A DNA stretch of 64,000 nt, taken from Nostocoides sp. HKS02 (GTDB lineage Bacteria > Actinomycetota > Actinomycetes > Actinomycetales > Dermatophilaceae). Where the stretch lies: positions 558,001-622,000 of the forward strand of contig NZ_CP046121.1 in NCBI RefSeq assembly GCF_009707485.1, read 5' to 3'. This document shows, piece after piece, positions 59,304 through 64,000 of the stretch; within the stretch, counting starts at the first letter, position 1; every line of letters starts with the position of its first letter. Made by a program: the position numbers and the translations under genes. The notes under the pieces were generated by a model. It ran no database searches. It saw only the letters and a list, made by a program, of their open reading frames with translations, and had not been told where the DNA came from.

Positions 59304-59442
59304 GGTGGTGGGTCCTTTCTCGCGCCTGAGTTCACGAGAGACCGCGGGGTTGCCTGCAGCCTCCGTCGTCCATCTTCCACCCGAACGAGTCGCAGGTCAC
59401 AACCGGATGCCGGCTACTGGCCAGTATGCGGAGCGGGCGGGC

Positions 59443-60282
59443 TCACCACCCCAGACGGTGCGCGCCGGCATACACGGTCATCCGCGGTGGTCGCGCGAAC
59501 CCGACCAGCGTCAGTCCTGACCGGGTGGCGAGGTCCGCGGCGAGCGAGGAGGGGGCGGACACCGCGACGAGGGCCGGCAGCCCGGCCATGACCGCCTTCT
59601 GCACGAGCTCGAAGCTGGCGCGACCGCTGACCACCAGGACGTGCCCGCTCAGGGGCAGCAGTCCCTCGCGCCCCGCCCAGCCGACGGCCTTGTCGACCGC
59701 GTTGTGGCGGCCGACGTCCTCGCGGACGACGAGCGCCTCACCCGAGGCGGTGAAGATCCCGGCCGCGTGCAGCCCGCCGGTGCGGTCGAACACCTTCTGG
59801 TGCTCGCGCAGGGCGTCGGGAAGCCCGGCCACGACGGCGGGGTCCAGCGCGACCGGGTCGGTGGCGACGGCATACGGGCTGGTCGCGGTGATGGCGTCGA
59901 TGCTCGTCTTTCCGCACACCCCGCAGGCGCTGCTCTGGTACCCCGAGCGCGCGGCGCGGTCGAGGTCGGGGACCACGCCCGGCGCGAGGGTGACGTCCAC
60001 GACGTTGTAGGTCGGGGAGCCCGACTCGTCCTCGTCGAGGCAGTGCATCAGCTGCTGGACGTCGGTGGCGTGACGCAGCACGCCCTCGGTGAGCAGGTTG
60101 CCGACGGTCAGGTCGAAGTCGTCGCCGGGCGTCCGCATGGTCACCGTCACCGACACCCCCGAGACGCGGATCTCGAGGGGCTCCTCGACCGCGAGGGTGT
60201 CCGGGCGAGAGGTGGTGCGGGGCTCACCTCCGGCGGTGATCTCGACGCGGATGCTCGGCGTGCGACTCGTGACCCGACCCAT
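59443..60282 (-). CDS. fdhD: Sulfur carrier protein FdhD
   Basis: Transfers sulfur from a cysteine desulfurase to the molybdenum cofactor of formate dehydrogenase. The protein has 279 residues. The sulfur-carrying CxxC lies in GYQSSACGVCGKTSIDAI (about 120), with TPGDDFDLTVGNLLTEGV, TGGLHAAGIF, VVREDVGRHNAVDKAVGW and SGRASFELVQKAVMAGLPALVAVSAPSSLA. The ATG at 60282 is preceded by a -10 box at leaderless spacing. The formate dehydrogenase genes are not in the window. Confidence 0.94.
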   Translation of the reverse strand: MGRVTSRTPSIRVEITAGGEPRTTSRPDTLAVEEPLEIRVSGVSVTVTMRTPGDDFDLTVGNLLTEGVLRHATDVQQLMHCLDEDESGSPTYNVVDVTLAPGVVPDLDRAARSGYQSSACGVCGKTSIDAITATSPYAVATDPVALDPAVVAGLPDALREHQKVFDRTGGLHAAGIFTASGEALVVREDVGRHNAVDKAVGWAGREGLLPLSGHVLVVSGRASFELVQKAVMAGLPALVAVSAPSSLAADLATRSGLTLVGFARPPRMTVYAGAHRLGW

Positions 60283-60288
60283 GGTCAG

Positions 60289-60294
60289 ACTGTA
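60289..60294 (-). promoter_or_regulatory. -10 box TACAGT, leaderless start of fdhD
   Basis: TACAGT on the minus strand ends 6 bases before the fdhD ATG. A leaderless promoter for the divergent gene lies 28 bases away. Confidence 0.5.
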
Positions 60295-60321
60295 GGCGCC
60301 GGTGGACCCCGCGCGTCCCGA

Positions 60322-60327
60322 TAGGTT
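60322..60327 (+). promoter_or_regulatory. -10 box TAGGTT, leaderless start of the PH-domain pair
   Basis: TAGGTT ends 6 bases before the GTG at 60334. Confidence 0.5.
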
Positions 60328-60333
60328 GGGCCG

Positions 60334-60822
60334 GTGAGTGACGTGCGCTTGTTCGGGAACGCCGGTATGCCGTGGCAGCCGGTGTCTCCGCGACTGGTCA
60401 CCGCCCGGCTGACGGTCCTGGCCGCCGTGCTGGTCGTGCCCCTGCTCGTGACCGTCGCCCTCGCGGTGGCCGTCTCGAGCACGCTGTGGTGGGCCGTCGG
60501 CGTCGTGGTGCTGGTGGGCGCCTGGGGGACGTGGGTGGTCCTGCGACAGGTCCCGGCCATCACCTGGCTCGAGCTGGACGACGAGCTCGTCGTGCGACGC
60601 GGGCGCCTGTTCCGGTCGCTGGTCACCGTGCCGTACGGCCGGCTCCAGTACGTCGACGTCCAGAGCGGGCCGCTCGACCGCGCCCTCGGCATCGCCGAGG
60701 TGGCGCTGCACACGGCCTCACCACAGTTCAGCGCCGACATCCCCGGTCTGCCGCTGGCCGAGGCGGAGGCCCTGCGGCAACGCCTCGTGGCCCGCGGCGA
60801 GTCCCAGCGGGCGGGTCTGTGA
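60334..60822 (+). CDS. PH domain-containing protein (YdbS-like)
   Basis: Membrane protein of 162 residues. Two helices (LTVLAAVLVVPLLVTVALAVAV and LWWAVGVVVLVGAWGTWVVL) are followed by one bacterial PH (bPH2) domain: ELDDELVVRRGRLFRSLVTVPYGRLQYVDVQSGPLDRALGIAEVALHTA. Together with the next gene (GTGA overlap) it forms the YdbS-YdbT pair of Bacillus, linked there to resistance to a bacteriocin. Function here unknown. Confidence 0.88.
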   Translation: MSDVRLFGNAGMPWQPVSPRLVTARLTVLAAVLVVPLLVTVALAVAVSSTLWWAVGVVVLVGAWGTWVVLRQVPAITWLELDDELVVRRGRLFRSLVTVPYGRLQYVDVQSGPLDRALGIAEVALHTASPQFSADIPGLPLAEAEALRQRLVARGESQRAGL

Positions 60823-62252
60823 CCGTTGCGGGCGGGCCGACGACCGACCGGCGCTCCACGGACGACGGGTGGCAGCACCTGCACCCGCTGTCTCCGGTGC
60901 TGCGCGGCGGCGTCGCGTTCGTCGCCGTCGTCGGATACACCCTGAGCCAGCAGACCGACCGGATCTTCGGCGCGCAGGCCGACGACCCGACCCAGGGGCA
61001 CCGGCTGCTCGCGGTCGGGGTCGTCCTCGCGGTCCTGCTGGTCATCGTCGCCGGGGCGTGGGTGTCCTGGCGGTTCTCGCGCTTCCGGGTCAGCACGGCG
61101 TTCGTCGAGCTGCGGACCGGGCTGCTGTTCCGCCAGCACCGGCAGGTGCCGTTCGACCGCATCCAGGCCGTCGACATCTCGCGGCCGGTCCTGGCCCGCC
61201 TGACCGGGCTGTCCGAGGTGGTCGTGCAGTCAGCCGGCGGACGGAACTCCCACCTGCGGCTCGCCTTCCTCACCGATGCGCGGGCGCAGGAGGTGCGCGA
61301 GCAGCTCATGGCGCTGGCGGGGCGCGGAGACGACGCGGTGGTGGTCCCCGACGACGCGGCGCTCCCGGCCGACGCGGTCCCCAGCGACCCGCTGCTGCGG
61401 GGCGCCGCGGTCGTGCGGGTGCCCAACGCGCGGTTGGTCCAGGCCAGCCTCTACAGCGGTGGCGCGGTGTTCCTCGCCGTGGCGGTGCCGACCCTCGTGG
61501 TCGGCGTCGTGACCGGCACGCCGCAGCTCGTCGGCTGGCTCGGGCCGATGGTCCTGGGCGTCGGGGGTCGCCACCTCCAGCGACTCGTGCGCCACGCGAA
61601 CTTCACCGTCCACCACCACGGCGACCGCCTCGTGATCCGGCACGGGCTGACCGACCTGCGGTCGACCAGCGTGCCGCTGCACCGCATCCAGGCGGCCGGC
61701 CTGGTCCAACCGCTGTTCTGGCGACTGCCCGGCTGGTGGCGCCTCGAGGTCAATGTCGCCGGGGCCGGCGGCGGTCGTGACGAGGACACCGAGACGGTCC
61801 TGCTGCCGGTCGGATCGATGCGCGAGGCCCTGGCGGTCCTCGCGCTCGTGCGTCCCGGCATCCCCGAGGACCTGTCCGTGGCCGCGCTGGCCGGCGAGGG
61901 CGAAGCGCACGGCTTCACCACCGCCTCGAGTCGCGCACGCCTGCTCGACCCGCTCAGCTGGCGACGCAAGGGCTATGCCGTGACGCCCGACTCCGTCCTG
62001 CTCCGAGGTGGCGTGCTGCACCGCCGGGCCCAGGTGGTGCCCCATGCGCGGATCCAGGCCGTAGGCGTGCGGCAGGGGCCGCTGCAGCGCTGGCGTGGGG
62101 TGGCAAGTGTCACCCTCGCCTCGACGCCCGGTCCGGTGCGGGCGCGTGTCGAGCACCTGGCCGTGCCGCAGGCCGAGCTGTTCCTGCGCGAGCAGATGGC
62201 CCGGTCGAGCCGGGCTCGCGGCGGACGTTCCCCGAGGTCAGGTCCATCATGA
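60819..62252 (+). CDS. PH domain-containing membrane protein (YdbT-like)
   Basis: Protein of 477 residues from a GTG overlapping the previous stop. Four helices in two pairs alternate with three bPH2 domains: RTGLLFRQHRQVPFDRIQAVDISRPVLARLTGLSEVVV, IRHGLTDLRSTSVPLHRIQAAGLVQPLFWRL and LRGGVLHRRAQVVPHARIQAVGVRQGPLQRW. The three copies of the xxxRIQAVxxxxxxxxR pattern mark it clearly as YdbT type. The tail is Arg/Ser-rich. The cellular role is not known. Confidence 0.9.
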   Translation: MTVAGGPTTDRRSTDDGWQHLHPLSPVLRGGVAFVAVVGYTLSQQTDRIFGAQADDPTQGHRLLAVGVVLAVLLVIVAGAWVSWRFSRFRVSTAFVELRTGLLFRQHRQVPFDRIQAVDISRPVLARLTGLSEVVVQSAGGRNSHLRLAFLTDARAQEVREQLMALAGRGDDAVVVPDDAALPADAVPSDPLLRGAAVVRVPNARLVQASLYSGGAVFLAVAVPTLVVGVVTGTPQLVGWLGPMVLGVGGRHLQRLVRHANFTVHHHGDRLVIRHGLTDLRSTSVPLHRIQAAGLVQPLFWRLPGWWRLEVNVAGAGGGRDEDTETVLLPVGSMREALAVLALVRPGIPEDLSVAALAGEGEAHGFTTASSRARLLDPLSWRRKGYAVTPDSVLLRGGVLHRRAQVVPHARIQAVGVRQGPLQRWRGVASVTLASTPGPVRARVEHLAVPQAELFLREQMARSSRARGGRSPRSGPS

Positions 62253-62405
62253 CGGCGCCATCGCGCGATTCTGGCGCTCACGGGCTGGGACGATGGGGGG
62301 CCGATGAGCGGATCTGCGCTCGATTCTGCCGACTCAGTTGAAAATACCGCTGGGACCCGGTGGACTAGCGGGCAACACACGTCATCACACGGGATGGAGA
62401 AGGCA

Positions 62406-62831
62406 GTGAGTACCTCCGCGCAGGCCGCGCCGCTGAGTGCGGCGGGCCGCCTGGGGTTCGCCACCGGTCAGGTGGTCCAGGAGTTCGGCTATGACGTCGA
62501 CGTCGACGACGACCTGCGGTTCGCGATCGAGGACCTCACCACCACCGAGCTCGAGGACGAGGACTACGGCGACGTCGCCGACGCGGTCCTCCTCTGGTGG
62601 CGGGCGGACGACGGCGACCTGGTCGACGCGGTCGTCGACGGGCTCACCAACCTGGCTGAGGGGGGCTTCATCGTGGTGCTGACGCCCAAGTCCGGTCGCC
62701 CCGCCCACGTGGAGCCCAGCGACATCGAGGAAGCCGCGACCACCGCGGGCCTGCACACCTCTGGGGCGGTGAACGCCTGCGACGACTGGACCGCCACCCG
62801 TCTCGTGGCCCCCAAGACGGCGCGCCGCTGA
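62406..62831 (+). CDS. DUF3052 family protein
   Basis: Small acidic actinobacterial protein of 141 residues, function unknown. AAGRLGFATGQVVQEFGYDVDVDDDLRFAIED, DADYGDVADAVLLWWRADDGDLVDAVVD-like block and GGFIVVLTPKSGRPAHVEPSDIEEAATTAGL are family marks. It starts at GTG 62406 after GGAGAAGG; an ATG four codons upstream is possible. DUF3052 usually lies next to aceE and a peroxiredoxin gene, as seen here within 3 kb. Confidence 0.9.
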   Translation: MSTSAQAAPLSAAGRLGFATGQVVQEFGYDVDVDDDLRFAIEDLTTTELEDEDYGDVADAVLLWWRADDGDLVDAVVDGLTNLAEGGFIVVLTPKSGRPAHVEPSDIEEAATTAGLHTSGAVNACDDWTATRLVAPKTARR

Positions 62832-62838
62832 TCGCTGG

Positions 62839-62844
62839 CAGACT
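62839..62844 (+). promoter_or_regulatory. -10-like box CAGACT, leaderless start of the peroxiredoxin gene
   Basis: CAGACT ends 6 bases before the ATG at 62851, with no ribosome site. It differs from TAGACT at the first base, so this is less certain. Confidence 0.3.
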
Positions 62845-62850
62845 TTGGCC

Positions 62851-63327
62851 ATGACCGCTTCGAGCGAGCCGCTGCCCGTCGGCGCCACAGCCCCCGACTT
62901 CACCCTCAAGGACCAGAACGGCGAGGAGTACTCGCTCGCCGACTTCCGTGGGCGCAAGAACGTCGTCGTGGTCTTCTACCCCTTCGCGTTCTCGGGCATC
63001 TGCACCGGTGAGTTCTGCGAGATCCGCGACAACCTCGGCGCGTTCGTCGGCGACGACGTGCAGGTCCTGGCCGTGTCGTGCGACCACATGTTCACGCAGC
63101 GGGCCTGGGCCGACAAGGAGGGGTACTTCTTCCCCCTGCTCTCCGACTACTGGCCGCACGGCGGTGTCGCGCAGTCGTTCGGCGTCTTCCACGAGCAGGC
63201 CGGGGCGGCCGTCCGCGGCACCTTCCTCATCGACACCGAGGGCATCGTGCGCTGGTCGCTGGTCAACGGCATCGGGCAGGCTCGTGACTTCTCCGGCTAC
63301 CACGCTGCCCTCGCTGATCTCCGTTAG
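62851..63327 (+). CDS. Peroxiredoxin, AhpE type
   Basis: Thiol peroxidase that reduces hydrogen peroxide and alkyl or fatty-acid peroxides. The protein has 158 residues. APDFTLKDQNGEEYSLADFRG, the peroxidatic Cys in VFYPFAFSGICTGEFCEIRDN (about 50, Cys of GIC) and GTFLIDTEGIVRWSLVN are the AhpE pattern. A second Cys five residues on (EFC) may act in resolving it. Next to DUF3052 and aceE as in mycobacteria. Tightly followed by tRNA-Val. Confidence 0.92.
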   Translation: MTASSEPLPVGATAPDFTLKDQNGEEYSLADFRGRKNVVVVFYPFAFSGICTGEFCEIRDNLGAFVGDDVQVLAVSCDHMFTQRAWADKEGYFFPLLSDYWPHGGVAQSFGVFHEQAGAAVRGTFLIDTEGIVRWSLVNGIGQARDFSGYHAALADLR

Positions 63328-63354
63328 CCTCTGGGCTGACCCTCCGACTCAGAG

Positions 63355-63427
63355 GGGCCTGTAGCTCAGTTGGTAGAGCGCCACGTTTACACCGTGGATG
63401 TCGTCGGTTCGAGCCCGGCCGGGCCCA
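63355..63427 (+). tRNA. tRNA-Val (TAC)
   Basis: Acceptor GGGCCTG pairs with CGGGCCC; D arm GCTCAGTTGGTAGAGC; anticodon stem CCACG/CGTGG with loop TTTACAC (anticodon TAC); T arm GTCGG-TTCGAGC-CCGGC. The CCA end is not encoded. Confidence 0.93.
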
Positions 63428-63428
63428 C

Positions 63429-64000
63429 GTGCACCCTGCGCAGCCCAAGCTCCGAGATGTCGTCCAGGCGCTCGATGGCCTCTTCCCGCCTGCCACCGCC
63501 CAGTCCTGGGACCAGGTCGGGCTCGTGTCCGGCGACCTCGACCAGCCCGTCGAGCGCGTCCTGTTCGCGGTCGACCCCACCCTCGCCGTCATCGAGGAGG
63601 CCCGCTCACTGGGCGTCGACCTCCTGGTGACCCACCACCCCCTGCTGCTGCGCGGCATACACAGCGTGGCGACGTCGAGCGCCAAGGGCGCGAGCGTCAC
63701 GGCCCTCGTCGTCCACGACATCGCACTGTTCGTCGCCCACACCAACGCCGACGTGGCCGAACCCGGGGTCAACGACGCCCTGGCCGCGGCCTGCGGGCTC
63801 ACCGAGACCTCGCCGCTCGCGGTCGTCGAGGGCCAGGCCCTGGGCCGCGTGGGCGAGCTCCCGTCGCCCGCCACCCTCGCCGACTTCGCGTCCCGCCTGT
63901 ATGCCGCCCTGCCGCCCGCCGCCGGGGGGTTGCGGGTCGCCGGTCCCCCCGACGGCCCCGTGCGCCGGGTGGCCGTCATGGGCGGGGCGGGCGACGACCT
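63429..64000 (+). CDS. Nif3-like dinuclear metal centre protein, cut by window end
   Basis: About 190 residues are visible from GTG 63429, one base after the tRNA. It opens HPAQPKLRDVVQALDGLFPPATAQSWDQVGLVSGD, then LFAVDPTLAVIEEARSLGVDLLVTHHPLLLRGIHSVA (metal-binding His pair) and VVHDIALFVAHTNADVAEPGVNDALA, all typical of the Nif3/DUF34 family, whose function is debated. No other start precedes the conserved part. The gene continues past the window edge. Confidence 0.88.
   Translation, partial: MHPAQPKLRDVVQALDGLFPPATAQSWDQVGLVSGDLDQPVERVLFAVDPTLAVIEEARSLGVDLLVTHHPLLLRGIHSVATSSAKGASVTALVVHDIALFVAHTNADVAEPGVNDALAAACGLTETSPLAVVEGQALGRVGELPSPATLADFASRLYAALPPAAGGLRVAGPPDGPVRRVAVMGGAGDD

Overview
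The window reads as chromosomal backbone of a high-GC actinobacterium, most likely of the Intrasporangiaceae (Janibacter, Phycicoccus, Knoellia or Tetrasphaera type). The base composition, the many GTG starts, the CIRCE/HrcA, Zur, DtxR and LexA control sites, and the neighbourhoods hrcA-dnaJ-rsmE-phoH-ybeY-era, recO-uppS-zur-znu-glyS, dgt-dnaG and aceE-fasR-fabD-fabH-acpP-fabF all fit. I see no rRNA, insertion sequence, prophage or CRISPR array.

Layout. 0-11.5 kb: DUF4870 and DUF3097 genes, a CIRCE-controlled hrcA-dnaJ-rsmE block, an ECF sigma factor with a membrane partner, then HIT, phoH, ybeY, a CBS transporter-like gene, era and asd. 11.5-18.6 kb: acyl-CoA dehydrogenase, ACC deaminase, leuA behind a leucine-rich leader peptide, thiolase and alkB. 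18.6-25.5 kb: recO, uppS, a Zur-controlled zinc importer with its own zur, and glyS. 25.5-30.9 kb: an ECF sigma factor fused to a membrane and extracytoplasmic region, then an ABC exporter with a DesK/DesR-type two-component system. 30.9-41.2 kb: sulfurtransferase, dusB, dgt, a DtxR-type iron importer and dnaG. 41.3-49.8 kb: tRNA-Asn, part of an amino-acid importer, a kinase-like ATPase membrane protein, a glycosyltransferase with a YfhO-like protein, an orphan Flp pilin, tRNA-Met and DUF3145. 50-60 kb: the FAS-II cluster with its regulator and aceE, then fdhD. 60-64 kb: two PH-domain proteins, DUF3052, peroxiredoxin, tRNA-Val and a Nif3-like gene cut by the window end.

The signal that no gene explains is the word GTATGCCG (reverse CGGCATAC). 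By eye I count about 50 copies, 25 in each orientation. It is spread evenly, is often built from otherwise disfavoured codons (TAT, GCA, even ATA), and twice forms close inverted pairs at promoters. Density and balance resemble DNA uptake sequences. Other global signals are leaderless promoters (a TANNNT box 6-7 bases before the start codon) and six single-base frameshifts in otherwise intact genes, mostly in C/G runs, which probably reflect sequence errors but need checking.
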